Below, in pieces: positions 55,013-63,373 of a stretch of DNA of 64,000 bases. Position 1 is the first letter of the stretch. Each line of letters starts with the position of its first letter. The stretch spans positions 6,076,001 to 6,140,000 of the forward strand of contig NZ_CP049868.1 in NCBI RefSeq assembly GCF_011303555.1, in the 5' to 3' direction. A program made the position numbers and the translations under genes. Source of the stretch: Pedobacter sp. HDW13. Its GTDB lineage: Bacteria > Bacteroidota > Bacteroidia > Sphingobacteriales > Sphingobacteriaceae. Below the pieces are notes generated by a model. That model made no database searches, had not been told where the DNA came from, and saw only the letters and a list, made by a program, of their open reading frames with translations.

Positions 55013-55020
55013 TACATTTG
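55013..55020 (+). promoter_or_regulatory. possible TAnnTTTG -7 box for ccoNO
   Basis: TACATTTG is a perfect -7 match, 33 bases before the ATG at 55054. It suggests a second promoter for the structural genes in addition to read-through from ccoS. No FNR-type palindrome was seen next to it. Confidence 0.4.
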
Positions 55021-55053
55021 CTGTACAAAAACTAACAACCCTTCTTAATTATT

Positions 55054-57195
55054 ATGCAGTTAGAGAAATTTACTTACGACAATAAGATTGTCCGCAACTT
55101 TGGTATCGCTACCATTGTTTGGGGCGTAATCGGCATGACAGTGGGCCTCCTCATCGCCATGCAGTTATTTAAACCTGGTATGAACATGGGCAGCCAATAC
55201 ACCACCTTTGGCCGTATCCGTCCGCTGCATACCAATGCCGTAATTTTTGCCTTTGTAGGTAATGCCATTTTTATGGGCGTTTATTATTCGCTGCAACGCT
55301 TACTCAAAGCCCGTATGTTTAGCGATGCTTTAAGTGCTATACATTTCTGGGGCTGGCAGCTCATTATCCTTTCGGCTGTAATAACCCTGCCTTTGGGCTT
55401 TACCACCTCGCACGAATACGCCGAGCTGGAATGGCCGATTGATATTGCCATTACGCTCATCTGGGTGATTTTTGGGATCAACATGTTCGGTACCATTTTT
55501 AAAAGAAGGGAACGCCACCTCTATGTAGCCATCTGGTTCTATATCGCCACGTTTGTAACCATTGCCGTGTTGCATATCGTTAATTCATTTGAGCTGCCTG
55601 TTTCGTTTATGAAAAGCTACTACTGGTATGCCGGTGTACAGGATGCACTGGTACAATGGTGGTACGGGCACAATGCGGTAGCGTTTTTCTTAACTACGCC
55701 TTATTTGGGCATGATGTATTATTTCTTACCTAAAATGGCCAACAGACCAGTTTACTCCTATAAGCTGAGTATCCTCCACTTCTGGTCGCTTATTTTTATC
55801 TATATCTGGGCCGGCCCACACCATTTACTCTATTCATCGCTACCGGGATGGGCACAATCGTTAGGTATAGTATTCTCTATCATGCTTATTGCACCAAGCT
55901 GGGGCGGTATGATTAACGGTTTGCTTACGCTACGTGGTGCCTGGGATAAAGTGCGCGAAGATGTTACCCTGAAATTTATGGTGGTAGCGCTAACCTGCTA
56001 TGGTATGGCCACTTTTGAAGGCCCTATGCTTTCTATTAAACAGATTAACGGCATTGCACATTTTACCGACTGGATTGTAGCGCACGTGCACGTAGGTGCC
56101 TTGGGCTGGAACGGATTTTTAACCTTCGGTGTATTGTACTGGCTCATTCCGCGAATTTACAAAACCGAACTTTACTCTAAAAAACTGGCGGGTTTCCACT
56201 TTTGGATTGGTACGTTGGGTATTCTTTTCTATGCTGTACCTATGTACTGGGCTGGTTTTACCCAGGGCTTAATGTGGAAAGAGTTTACACCAGAAGGGCT
56301 TTTAAAATACCCTAACTTTTTGGCCGTAACACTTCAAATTATCCCCATGCATGTTTTCCGTGCAGTTGGTGGTGGTTTCTATTTGCTGGGTGCAATTGTA
56401 ATGACCTTTAACCTGGCCAAAACCATGCTAAAAGGAAGTTTGCAAGCCAATGAAGCTGCCGAAGCCATGGCTTTAGCGCCGGTAATGGTAGAAACCAATG
56501 CAATGGATAAAAAATGGCACCGCGTACTGGAACGTAAACCAATGAAATTCATGGTGTTTTCGCTTATTATCATTTTAATTGGCGGGATGGTAGAAATGAT
56601 GCCAACCTTCACCATTCAATCTAACGTACCCACCATTTCGAGTGTAAAACCATATACTGCACTCGAGCTTCAGGGTCGCGATTTGTATATCCGCGAGGGT
56701 TGTGTAAACTGCCATTCGCAAATGGTAAGGCCTTTCCGTTCAGAAACAGAACGTTATGGCGAATATAGCAAGGCTGGAGAATTTGTGTACGATCACCCGT
56801 TTTTATGGGGCAGTAAACGCACCGGACCTGATTTACACCGTGAGGGAGGAAAATACTCGCATGCCTGGCACTTCAACCACTTGCTCGATCCGGCATCGAT
56901 GTCGCCGGGTAGTATTATGCCTCCATATCCCTGGTTAATTGAGCAAAAACTCGATATCAGCACTACGCCTGCCAAAATTAGGGCGATGCAAACTTTAGGT
57001 GTTCCTTACCCTGAAGGGTTTGATAAAACGGCTAATGATGACCTGAAACAACAGGCCGAGCAAATTAGCACAGACCTGAAACAAAACAACATCAAGGTAA
57101 AAAGCGACCGGGAAATTGTAGCCATTATTGCTTACCTGCAACGCCTCGGCACCGATATTAAAGCCAATAAAGAAACTATACCTTCAAACCAATAG
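55054..57195 (+). CDS. ccoNO: cbb3-type cytochrome c oxidase fused subunits I/II (CcoN-CcoO)
   Basis: A 713-residue fused subunit of the high-affinity terminal oxidase. CcoN (about 1-480) has 12 predicted transmembrane helices and the ligand histidines in RPLHTNAVIF (heme), WWYGHNAVAFF and GPHHLLYSSLPGW (CuB), and AHVHVGALGWNGF (hemes). CcoO (about 490-713) is a membrane-anchored monoheme cytochrome c with C550-x-x-C553-H554 (GCVNCHSQMVRPF) and an axial Met region (SPGSIMPPYPWL). The CcoN-CcoO fusion is typical of Bacteroidota. It is followed by ccoQ and ccoP on the same strand. Confidence 0.94.
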   Translation: MQLEKFTYDNKIVRNFGIATIVWGVIGMTVGLLIAMQLFKPGMNMGSQYTTFGRIRPLHTNAVIFAFVGNAIFMGVYYSLQRLLKARMFSDALSAIHFWGWQLIILSAVITLPLGFTTSHEYAELEWPIDIAITLIWVIFGINMFGTIFKRRERHLYVAIWFYIATFVTIAVLHIVNSFELPVSFMKSYYWYAGVQDALVQWWYGHNAVAFFLTTPYLGMMYYFLPKMANRPVYSYKLSILHFWSLIFIYIWAGPHHLLYSSLPGWAQSLGIVFSIMLIAPSWGGMINGLLTLRGAWDKVREDVTLKFMVVALTCYGMATFEGPMLSIKQINGIAHFTDWIVAHVHVGALGWNGFLTFGVLYWLIPRIYKTELYSKKLAGFHFWIGTLGILFYAVPMYWAGFTQGLMWKEFTPEGLLKYPNFLAVTLQIIPMHVFRAVGGGFYLLGAIVMTFNLAKTMLKGSLQANEAAEAMALAPVMVETNAMDKKWHRVLERKPMKFMVFSLIIILIGGMVEMMPTFTIQSNVPTISSVKPYTALELQGRDLYIREGCVNCHSQMVRPFRSETERYGEYSKAGEFVYDHPFLWGSKRTGPDLHREGGKYSHAWHFNHLLDPASMSPGSIMPPYPWLIEQKLDISTTPAKIRAMQTLGVPYPEGFDKTANDDLKQQAEQISTDLKQNNIKVKSDREIVAIIAYLQRLGTDIKANKETIPSNQ

Positions 57196-57197
57196 CC

Positions 57198-57353
57198 ATG
57201 TTCGAACAACTTAAAAACCTATCAGGCCGCGAATATTACCTGATCAGTTCGCTGCTATTATTTATGGTCTTTTTTATCATCGTGAGTATTTACCTCATTA
57301 AGCTGAGCAAGAAACACATCAGCAACATGAGCCAGCTACCTTTAAACGATTAG
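57198..57353 (+). CDS. ccoQ: CcoQ-like small cbb3 oxidase subunit
   Basis: A 51-residue protein starting ATG at 57198, two bases after the ccoNO stop. One transmembrane helix (YLISSLLLFMVFFIIVSIYLI) is followed by a short basic tail (KLSKKHISNM). Position and shape match CcoQ/FixQ, the small stabilising subunit. Sequence identity to other CcoQ proteins is normally low, so the call rests on context. Confidence 0.72.
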   Translation: MFEQLKNLSGREYYLISSLLLFMVFFIIVSIYLIKLSKKHISNMSQLPLND

Positions 57354-57381
57354 GAGCCCGATTATTAGCCATTATTACCGG

Positions 57382-57408
57382 AGGTTACACCACAAAAGCC
57401 TGTAACCT
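57382..57408 (+). promoter_or_regulatory. intercistronic inverted repeat between ccoQ and ccoP
   Basis: AGGTTACA (57382-57389) and TGTAACCT (57401-57408) are exact inverted repeats with an 11-base spacer. They form a modest hairpin 26 bases before the ccoP ATG. It could protect mRNA or set the relative amounts of the subunits. Confidence 0.4.
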
Positions 57409-57434
57409 TCGCAACATAAATACAAAACATACGG

Positions 57435-58346
57435 ATGAAAAAATTTAACATCACCCTCCTATTGATATTACCCGCAATAACGGCGCTGGCAGCTGATGAG
57501 CAAGTGGCGCCGGTTGAAGTGAGTTCGGGTCCAAATTTATTAGGCCTCAGTCAGGCCGAAACACTGCTGCTGATTATGCTTTTATTTGTATTGGTATTGC
57601 TCGTTGTATCCATTACCTTATTAAATGCTTTTAAGGTGATGTACCGTGAGCAGCTTAACCCTACTCCTTACCATGCCCCTGTAAAAGAAGCTGCGCTCGA
57701 TTACGACAGTTGGCTGAAAACCAAAAAGCACAAGCCTTCTATATGGAGCAAAATACTGGGTTTAAAACCCATCGAAGAAGAAAAACATATCGTTATCGAA
57801 CATGCCTACGATGGTATTCATGAGCTTAACAACCCTGTTCCGGCCTGGTTTAACTTTTTGTTTTACGGCACCATTTTGTTTGGTATTGGCTATCTTTTCT
57901 ACTATTACATTGGGGGTTATGGTTTAAACCAGGATCAGCTGTATCAGGCAGAAATGACCCGTTCGACTGAAGAAAAAGCCATTTACCTTCAAAAATCGGC
58001 CAATGCTGTTGATGAAAACTCGGTAAAAGCCGACAACTCAGCGCCTGTAATCGAATCGGGTAAAACCATTTTCACTGCAAATTGTGCAGTTTGCCATGGT
58101 CCGGCCGGAGGTGGCTTAATTGGCCCTAACCTAACCGACGAATTCTGGCTGCATGGTGGTGGAATCAACAATGTTTTTAAAACCATCAAATACGGTGTTC
58201 CGGCAAAAGGAATGATAAGCTGGGAAAAAACGCTTACACCGAAACAGATCAGCGAAGTAGCCAATTATATTTTATCGCTCGAAGGCAGCAAACCGGCAGG
58301 AGCCAAAGCAGCCCAAGGTGAAAAATATGAACCCGCAACGAAATAA
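57435..58346 (+). CDS. ccoP: cbb3-type oxidase subunit III CcoP, with a single c-type heme
   Basis: A 303-residue membrane-bound cytochrome c. A signal-like N-terminus (MKKFNITLLLILPAITALAA) is followed by a transmembrane helix (LLIMLLFVLVLLVVSITLLNAF), a conserved 'IEHAYDGIHELNNPVPAWFNFLFYG' segment, a second transmembrane helix, and one cytochrome c domain with C217-x-x-C220-H221 (CAVCHGPAGGGLIG) and an axial Met near AKGMISW. Canonical CcoP of Proteobacteria has two heme c domains; here only one is present. It is followed 5 bases later by ccoG. Confidence 0.9.
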   Translation: MKKFNITLLLILPAITALAADEQVAPVEVSSGPNLLGLSQAETLLLIMLLFVLVLLVVSITLLNAFKVMYREQLNPTPYHAPVKEAALDYDSWLKTKKHKPSIWSKILGLKPIEEEKHIVIEHAYDGIHELNNPVPAWFNFLFYGTILFGIGYLFYYYIGGYGLNQDQLYQAEMTRSTEEKAIYLQKSANAVDENSVKADNSAPVIESGKTIFTANCAVCHGPAGGGLIGPNLTDEFWLHGGGINNVFKTIKYGVPAKGMISWEKTLTPKQISEVANYILSLEGSKPAGAKAAQGEKYEPATK

Positions 58347-58351
58347 GAAAG

Positions 58352-59719
58352 ATGCCGCAAAAAAACAAGACCGATCAGCAAGGCAAAGGCCGTAATTTTC
58401 TTTATCCAAAGAAACCTTCGGGCAAGTTATACACCTACCGTAAGTGGGTAAGTTATGTACTCTTGCTTTGCCTGTTCAGTTTTCCGTTTTTACAGTTTAA
58501 AGGCGAACAGCTGGTGCTGCTCAACTTCATTACCCGCAAATTTGTATTCTTCGGCCTCATTTTCACCCCACAGGATTTTTATCTCTTCGCCTTTGCGATG
58601 CTGATTTTTATTCTTTTTGTGATCTGCTTTACCGTTGTACTGGGCAGGCTTTGGTGCGGCTGGGCTTGTCCGCAAACCATATTTATGGAGATGGTTTTCC
58701 GCCGTATCGAATACTGGGTTGAAGGCGATGCCATACGCCAGAAAAAACTGGATACACAAGCCTGGAATGCAGAAAAGGTTTTCAAAAAATCAGTCAAGCA
58801 CCTGTTGTTTCTGCTTATTTCTTTTGCCATTGCCAATACCTTTCTGGCCTACCTTATCGGGAGCAATGTGCTGTATAAAATTATTACCGAACCGGTATCG
58901 GCACATATTTCGGGTTTCATTTCCATCTGTTTGTTTACTGCCATTTTCTACATCGTTTTTGCTTATGTGCGCGAAATTGTTTGTACAGTTATTTGTCCTT
59001 ATGGCCGTTTGCAAGGTGTTTTGCTCGATAACCAGAGCTTAATTGTAGCATACGATGAAACACGCGGCGAACCCCGTGGCAAGCTGTTAAAGGATAACAG
59101 TAATTTAAAAGGCGATTGTGTAGATTGTAGCCTCTGTGTACAGGTTTGTCCTACTGGCATCGATATTCGCAAGGGTACACAACTCGAATGTATCAATTGC
59201 ACGGCCTGTATTGATGCCTGCGATGAGGTAATGATCAAAATTAACAAACCCAAACGCCTTATTGGCTTTTACAACAGCGATTTCATTAAAACACGCACAC
59301 CTTTCAAAGCTGGTTTAAAAGCTTATGGTTATGCCGCTGTACTGTTTGTAGCCGTGATCTTGTTTTCATCGCTCATTTACAACAGGCAAAATGTAGAAAC
59401 CACGGTATTAAGGGCAAGCGGTACTTTGTATCAAACCCGTGCCGATGGCAGCATCAGCAATCTTTACAATGCCGAATTGATTAACAAAACCAACCGCGAT
59501 ATCAGCTTTAGCTTTAAATCGGCCAATAAAACCGATAGTATTTTGTTTATCCAAAGCGAAACCCTACTGCCTAAAGAAGGAACGGTACAATTAACTTTTT
59601 TCCTGATCAGAAAACCGGGACAGATTAAAAGCTACAAAACTGAGGTGGCTTTTGAGGTAGTAGCCGATAAAAAAACAATCAGCACCGCAGCTACCAGCTT
59701 TTTTGCCAATCCAAATTAA
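58352..59719 (+). CDS. ccoG: cytochrome c oxidase accessory protein CcoG (4Fe-4S ferredoxin-type)
   Basis: A 455-residue membrane protein. It carries several transmembrane helices (FVFFGLIFTPQDFYLFAFAML, HLLFLLISFAIANTFLAYLIG), the Cys pairs CGWACPQ (C102) and CTVICPYGRLQG, two 4Fe-4S ferredoxin motifs (CVDCSLCVQVCPTGIDIRKG and CINCTACIDACDEVM), another helix near 325 (YAAVLFVAVILFSSLIY) and a C-terminal Ig-like domain. CcoG is implicated in reducing copper for delivery to cbb3 oxidase. It starts 5 bases after ccoP. Confidence 0.92.
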   Translation: MPQKNKTDQQGKGRNFLYPKKPSGKLYTYRKWVSYVLLLCLFSFPFLQFKGEQLVLLNFITRKFVFFGLIFTPQDFYLFAFAMLIFILFVICFTVVLGRLWCGWACPQTIFMEMVFRRIEYWVEGDAIRQKKLDTQAWNAEKVFKKSVKHLLFLLISFAIANTFLAYLIGSNVLYKIITEPVSAHISGFISICLFTAIFYIVFAYVREIVCTVICPYGRLQGVLLDNQSLIVAYDETRGEPRGKLLKDNSNLKGDCVDCSLCVQVCPTGIDIRKGTQLECINCTACIDACDEVMIKINKPKRLIGFYNSDFIKTRTPFKAGLKAYGYAAVLFVAVILFSSLIYNRQNVETTVLRASGTLYQTRADGSISNLYNAELINKTNRDISFSFKSANKTDSILFIQSETLLPKEGTVQLTFFLIRKPGQIKSYKTEVAFEVVADKKTISTAATSFFANPN

Positions 59720-59730
59720 ACAAAAACGAT

Positions 59731-60159
59731 ATGAACTGGGGAAATAAAATTATGCTCACCATGGCCGCATTTATAGTTTTTATACTGGCTTTGGGTGCTT
59801 ACATGCTCAGCAAACAGGGGAATGATACACTGGTAGAAAGCAACTATTACGAAAAAGGGCTCCGTTACGAAGAAGAATACCGTTTAAAAGCGAACACCTT
59901 TTCCGATCATGCCGAACCAGTAATCACTGTAAATCCCAGTCAGGTGATTATCCGGTTAAAAGACAGTGCCAGCTACGCACTGGTATTAATGCGGCCCTCC
60001 AACGCTAAAGCCGATAAAAAACAGGTGGGCAATACCATTGGTAATGATCACCTCATTTTACTGGAACGGAAACCTGCGGATAAGGGCCTGTGGTACCTCG
60101 ATTTAAAATGGGAAAGCAAGCACAAACATTACCAGTATAAAAAAAGTATCGCCCTGTAA
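59731..60159 (+). CDS. ccoH: FixH/CcoH-family cbb3 oxidase assembly protein
   Basis: A 142-residue protein with one N-terminal transmembrane helix (IMLTMAAFIVFILALGAYML) and a periplasmic Ig-like beta domain. The family hallmark after the helix is seen: 'LVESNYYEKGLRYEEEY'. It acts in maturation of the cbb3 oxidase. It lies 11 bases after ccoG, and its stop overlaps the next ATG by one base. Confidence 0.85.
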   Translation: MNWGNKIMLTMAAFIVFILALGAYMLSKQGNDTLVESNYYEKGLRYEEEYRLKANTFSDHAEPVITVNPSQVIIRLKDSASYALVLMRPSNAKADKKQVGNTIGNDHLILLERKPADKGLWYLDLKWESKHKHYQYKKSIAL

Positions 60160-60857
60160 TGAACAACCTGCCACTTGCATTTTTAATGGGCTTACTCGGA
60201 AGCCTGCATTGTGCCGTAATGTGCGGCCCGCTGATGCTTTCTATGCCCCTCGAAAAGAAAAGCAGCTGGCAAGCGGCCTGGGGCTTGTTGCTATACCAAT
60301 TAGGCAGGGTTTTTACCTATTCAGTGATGGGAGCTATTGCTGGCTGGCTCGGCAGCACCTTTAATCTGGTAGCTAACCAAAAAGCACTCAGCATTAGCAT
60401 CGGTTTGCTATTAATTGTGTTTACCCTTTTGCAAATGCGGGCAGCTTACAGCCAAAAGCTCAGCGCAGTTCAGTTTAAACTAATTCATCCCATTGCCAAA
60501 TTGATGGGCAAACTCATGGGCCTACCCTTCTGGCAATTTATGGCGGGTATGCTCAATGGTATTATTCCCTGCGGTATGGTTTACCTAGCTTTGGCTACGG
60601 CTGTTAACGGCGCATCGGTAAGTAGTGGTTTGCAGTTTATGTTCCTTTTTGGTTTAGGCACTTCGCCTTTATTGATGATGATTTCGCTGGGCGGTATTTA
60701 CCTTAAAAAATACATCAGGTTTAATACCAAAAGGCTTATCCCCTGGTTTATGTTCTTTATGGGGGTATTGCTTTTGCTCCGTTCCGCTGAGCTGGGTATC
60801 CCTTTTATTTCGCCCAACATGGGCACACACTTTAACGGAACGGTACTTTGTCGTTAA
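60159..60857 (+). CDS. sulfite exporter TauE/SafE-family (UreH-like) membrane protein of the cbb3 locus
   Basis: A 232-residue polytopic protein with about six helices. It begins with the motif GSLHCAVMCGPLMLSMP, in which H-C-x3-C-G-P resembles the cysteines of DsbD-like and UreH/TauE-type transporters; a similar helix is repeated (GMLNGIIPCGMVYLALATA). Proteins of this kind regularly close cbb3 operons in Bacteroidota. The Cys and Met residues suggest copper or thiol handling, but the substrate is unproven. A terminator follows at 60882-60911, ending the island. Confidence 0.8.
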   Translation: MNNLPLAFLMGLLGSLHCAVMCGPLMLSMPLEKKSSWQAAWGLLLYQLGRVFTYSVMGAIAGWLGSTFNLVANQKALSISIGLLLIVFTLLQMRAAYSQKLSAVQFKLIHPIAKLMGKLMGLPFWQFMAGMLNGIIPCGMVYLALATAVNGASVSSGLQFMFLFGLGTSPLLMMISLGGIYLKKYIRFNTKRLIPWFMFFMGVLLLLRSAELGIPFISPNMGTHFNGTVLCR

Positions 60858-60881
60858 TCAGTTAAAAGATTTAAAAAGAAA

Positions 60882-60911
60882 GAGGCTGTCTCATTTTTTT
60901 TTGACAGCCTC
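60882..60911 (+). terminator. terminator of the cbb3 operon
   Basis: GAGGCTGTC/GACAGCCTC, a perfect 9-bp stem with a T-rich 12-base loop, is followed by a run of more than ten T's near 60920. Confidence 0.85.
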
Positions 60912-60957
60912 GAATAGCGTTTTTTTTTTTGCAAATATCAGTCTTGTTTCACCAAAT

Positions 60958-61461
60958 TTAGAACGCTTGCGATTCTTCGTAGTTAGGGCCATACAGCGCT
61001 GGCACTTTATTTCCCGTTGCCCTGAGATGTGAGATCATCTCTCCCCGATGATGGTACAAATGATTATAAAGAAATCCTCTGATTACCTGAATCTTCGGCA
61101 TTGCTGGCATAAGTGGACTACCTCCTGCCGACATTGTCCAAGTATTCATATACTTAGATTCATCTGAGTTTTCGATTACGGTCTTTGCCCTGGCAACATT
61201 TTCTTCAAACTTAGCCAGGATATTAGCGGCTTTACTGATATCACCTTTATCATACTTATAAGAGCCCATATCAAAATCGTCCAGATCAAATGTAGGCCCA
61301 TACCAGTTGTACACTTCGGCAATATGCGAGGCCAGCTGACCTACCGACCAAAGGTGTGGTTGCGGACGGTATTCCAATGCACTGTCTGGAATTATTGATA
61401 ATAACTTTCTGGTGTTTTCAGCTTCATGCATAAACTCACCAATTAATGCTTGTTTCATCAT
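60958..61461 (-). CDS. DinB-family putative metal-dependent protein
   Basis: About 167 residues. I place the start at the ATG pair ending at 61461/61458 (MMKQALIGEFMHEAENTRKLL); the frame is open further upstream, but those residues do not fit the family. It shows the four-helix DinB pattern with the metal-binding His positions: WSVGQLASHIAEVYNWYG and FLYNHLYHHRGEMISHLRA. DinB proteins use a triad of histidines to bind a divalent metal, often as thiol-transferase-like or damage-inducible proteins. The specific role is unknown. Confidence 0.82.
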   Translation of the reverse strand: MMKQALIGEFMHEAENTRKLLSIIPDSALEYRPQPHLWSVGQLASHIAEVYNWYGPTFDLDDFDMGSYKYDKGDISKAANILAKFEENVARAKTVIENSDESKYMNTWTMSAGGSPLMPAMPKIQVIRGFLYNHLYHHRGEMISHLRATGNKVPALYGPNYEESQAF

Positions 61462-61584
61462 TTTTATAATGTTTTGTTGTATATAAAAATAAGGAATATT
61501 TTGGATTGAGCTTGATTTTTGAGCATACAAAAGATCAAAATATTTGCATGGCCGGATCTGCTCAGAAACCGACATGCTGCGTTT

Positions 61585-61953
61585 TTACTCTACATGTAGT
61601 GGCACACTGGTTACTGCGATTACCTTCCAATCCCGCTCATATAATTTCCAAATCCTGGTGAACTTCAGCTTGCTTTCAAACGGCTGGTTCAGATAGCTAC
61701 CCTCGATTTCTTTTGTAACTAACACAACAGCGGTATCTCCGAACGTATGCAACTGCTGATCTGAAACCGCTAAACTGGTAATTTTTAAATCCTGGCTAAT
61801 ATGCGGAGCCAAATCTTCTTTTTTGGAAAGCGTTACCCCCTGGTGATTAACAAATACCAGTTGATCGTGAAGTAATTCATCTAATACTTCCACATCACTA
61901 CTTAAGATGGCGGCAACAAGCTGTTCTTCTAACTTTAGAATTTTACTTTCCAT
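61585..61953 (-). CDS. NTF2-like protein (DUF4440)
   Basis: About 122 residues from the ATG ending at 61953 (MESKILKLEEQLVAAILSSDVEVLDELLHDQLVFVNHQGVTLSKKED), with the remaining cone-shaped alpha+beta pattern (TAVVLVTKEIEGSY, KLKFTRIWKLYERDWKVIAVTSVPLH). This fold is common in SnoaL-like/DUF4440 proteins, many of unknown function. An in-frame upstream ATG (61992) adds 13 residues that do not fit the family start. Confidence 0.75.
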   Translation of the reverse strand: MESKILKLEEQLVAAILSSDVEVLDELLHDQLVFVNHQGVTLSKKEDLAPHISQDLKITSLAVSDQQLHTFGDTAVVLVTKEIEGSYLNQPFESKLKFTRIWKLYERDWKVIAVTSVPLHVE

Positions 61954-62001
61954 AGCTGTTTTTTCTGCTAAAGATATGAAAGCGCTAATCAAAATACCTG
62001 T

Positions 62002-62074
62002 TTTACACCTACAGCTAAAAAAAATCTTTTCACCACCTTAGACAACTAAGAACACTTTAGCAAACTGTCACGCT
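62002..62074. repeat. direct repeat, copy 1 of 2
   Basis: This shares a 24-base identical core (62027-62050) and roughly 70 bases of similarity with 62604-62674. The core begins TTTTCACCACCTTAG and ends CAACTAAG. Confidence 0.65.
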
Positions 62075-62126
62075 TAGGGTCAATTTATTTCATAAAAATC
62101 AATATGAATAACAGCCCATTCAGGGT

Positions 62127-62227
62127 CGTCATTACGAGCGTAGTGCAACGTAGCCGAGAAATCTGTCTCTATAGATTTCTCCGTTTCGCTACCGGTGAAA
62201 AACCGGCTGGCTTCAGTCGAAATGACG
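62127..62227. repeat. REP-like imperfect palindrome, second copy of the CGTCATT element
   Basis: Ends CGTCATTACGA (62127-62137) and TCGAAATGACG (62217-62227) pair, with an exact inner pair GAGAAATCT/AGATTTCTC (62156-62164 and 62173-62181). It matches the layout of 10359-10481. It sits between the two direct repeats in the 741-base gap 61993-62733, whose remaining part (62230-62600) shows no gene. Confidence 0.7.
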
Positions 62228-62603
62228 ATTCTTCTGTTGGGTCTGTCAATGATAGCGAAGCATCTCTAAAAGATTAAATACCATCCCCTTAAATGCCCTC
62301 AGGTATCTAAGGTGGCCTTAACGTGGAGTAAATGTGGAATAAAGGTGGGGTGCTGTGATGTTTTTTTGGACTCTTAATCAGATCGATTAAATTGGGTCAT
62401 CATCCCTTTGTTTAAACCAATATACAAAAATTATAGCTATCCAAAATGGAATTATTAAAATTGATGGGCAACTGGGCGATCTTGTTTTTACAAACGCGGA
62501 AGTAAGGATATTATAAGGCAAAGGCTACCCATACTGGCGCAAGTATTATTGCCACTTGCTTAAGAAATGGCCTGAATGTGCCTTTGTTAAGGCAATAAAT
62601 CTG

Positions 62604-62674
62604 CTTTACACCTCCAACAACAATTTTTTTTCACCACCTTAGACAACTAAGACACCTTAGCAAACCATCATGCT
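62604..62674. repeat. direct repeat, copy 2 of 2
   Basis: The core at 62628-62651 is identical to 62027-62050, 601 bases away. The flanks are similar too (TTTACACCT before; GCAAAC and TGCT-like sequence after). Confidence 0.65.
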
Positions 62675-62733
62675 GAGCAAAGCTAAGGATCTCTAAAAAA
62701 CAAATAGAGTCGGGATTAATGCCCCTAACGAGA

Positions 62734-63102
62734 TTATACTTTGAATCTAAGCGAAGAAACAGCTTCATCCCATGATACCTCAGGTAATTCAAATAAAGCC
62801 AAAGGAATTTGATCTTGGAACTTAAATTTACAAATTGTCGCCCACCCCATTGGTATACAATCAAAAGGTTTTAAATATTGTTCTGTTACATTTGTTAATT
62901 CAATTTGTCCTTCAAAGACAATTTGATTGCTCATATTTTCGATTCGATTAAAAATAGTTCCTAATGGAATCTCATATTCTGAATAAAGGCAATAAAGAAT
63001 AACTTCTAACTTATTTAATACATCAAACTTTAAGACCTCTCTTAGTAAAGAGAAATCAGATGATGGAAACCTACCTGTAATTATAATATTTTCTCTTCCC
63101 AT
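62734..63102 (-). CDS. hypothetical protein, possibly acquired
   Basis: A 122-residue protein (MGRENIIITGRFPSSDFSLLREVLKFDVLNKLEVILYCLY...). It is acidic and rich in isoleucine, with beta-alpha alternation. There is no signal peptide and I do not recognise a family. The AT-richer codons differ from the neighbours, and the gene lies between repeats and a tRNA gene, so it may have been transferred. The last residues are EAVSSLRFKV. Confidence 0.5.
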   Translation of the reverse strand: MGRENIIITGRFPSSDFSLLREVLKFDVLNKLEVILYCLYSEYEIPLGTIFNRIENMSNQIVFEGQIELTNVTEQYLKPFDCIPMGWATICKFKFQDQIPLALFELPEVSWDEAVSSLRFKV

Positions 63103-63178
63103 TATTCTATTTACAACTTAGAAACCTGCTTTTATTGCGATCCCCCCACTGAGGAACACACAATTTACTCAAAAACAA

Positions 63179-63208
63179 AAAAGCCTCTAAATTAATTTAA
63201 AGGCTTTT
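63179..63208 (-). terminator. terminator of the tRNA-Pro gene
   Basis: AAAAGCCT (63179-63186) pairs with AGGCTTTT (63201-63208) around a 14-base AT-rich loop. It lies just downstream of the tRNA on the minus strand. Confidence 0.7.
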
Positions 63209-63215
63209 AATTATG

Positions 63216-63289
63216 TCGGGATGAGAAGATTCGAACTTCCGACCTCCAGCACCCCATGCTGGCGCGATACCTGGCTACGCTACATCCCG
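63216..63289 (-). tRNA. tRNA-Pro (anticodon GGG)
   Basis: A 74-base gene on the minus strand. The 5' end CGGGATG pairs with CATCCCG at the 3' end, with discriminator A. The anticodon arm reads CCAGC-ATGGGGT-GCTGG, giving anticodon GGG. The T arm with TTCGAAT is present. The 3' CCA is not encoded (CAT follows the discriminator), so it must be added by the nucleotidyltransferase. Confidence 0.93.
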
Positions 63290-63373
63290 TTGATCAATTT
63301 GATCTGAAAAACGAACAAAGATAACATCCGGAACGAAAATCTCAAGAGCAGTCTCCAGATATTTTATTTTTTT

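Noticed and set aside
58635..59042. 135-residue plus-strand frame inside ccoG
   Set aside because: It overlaps the ccoG CGWACP and CTVICP regions in another frame. Its Cys-rich look comes from reading ccoG out of frame.
62127..62227. A CRISPR-like array or integron attachment site at the 62 kb repeats
   Set aside because: There are only two direct repeats 601 bases apart, with no regular spacers, no cas genes and no integrase.
63291..63306. TTGATCAATTTGATC as an FNR box
   Set aside because: The half-sites are direct rather than inverted, and the spacing does not fit. It lies upstream of the tRNA, with no link to the respiration genes.
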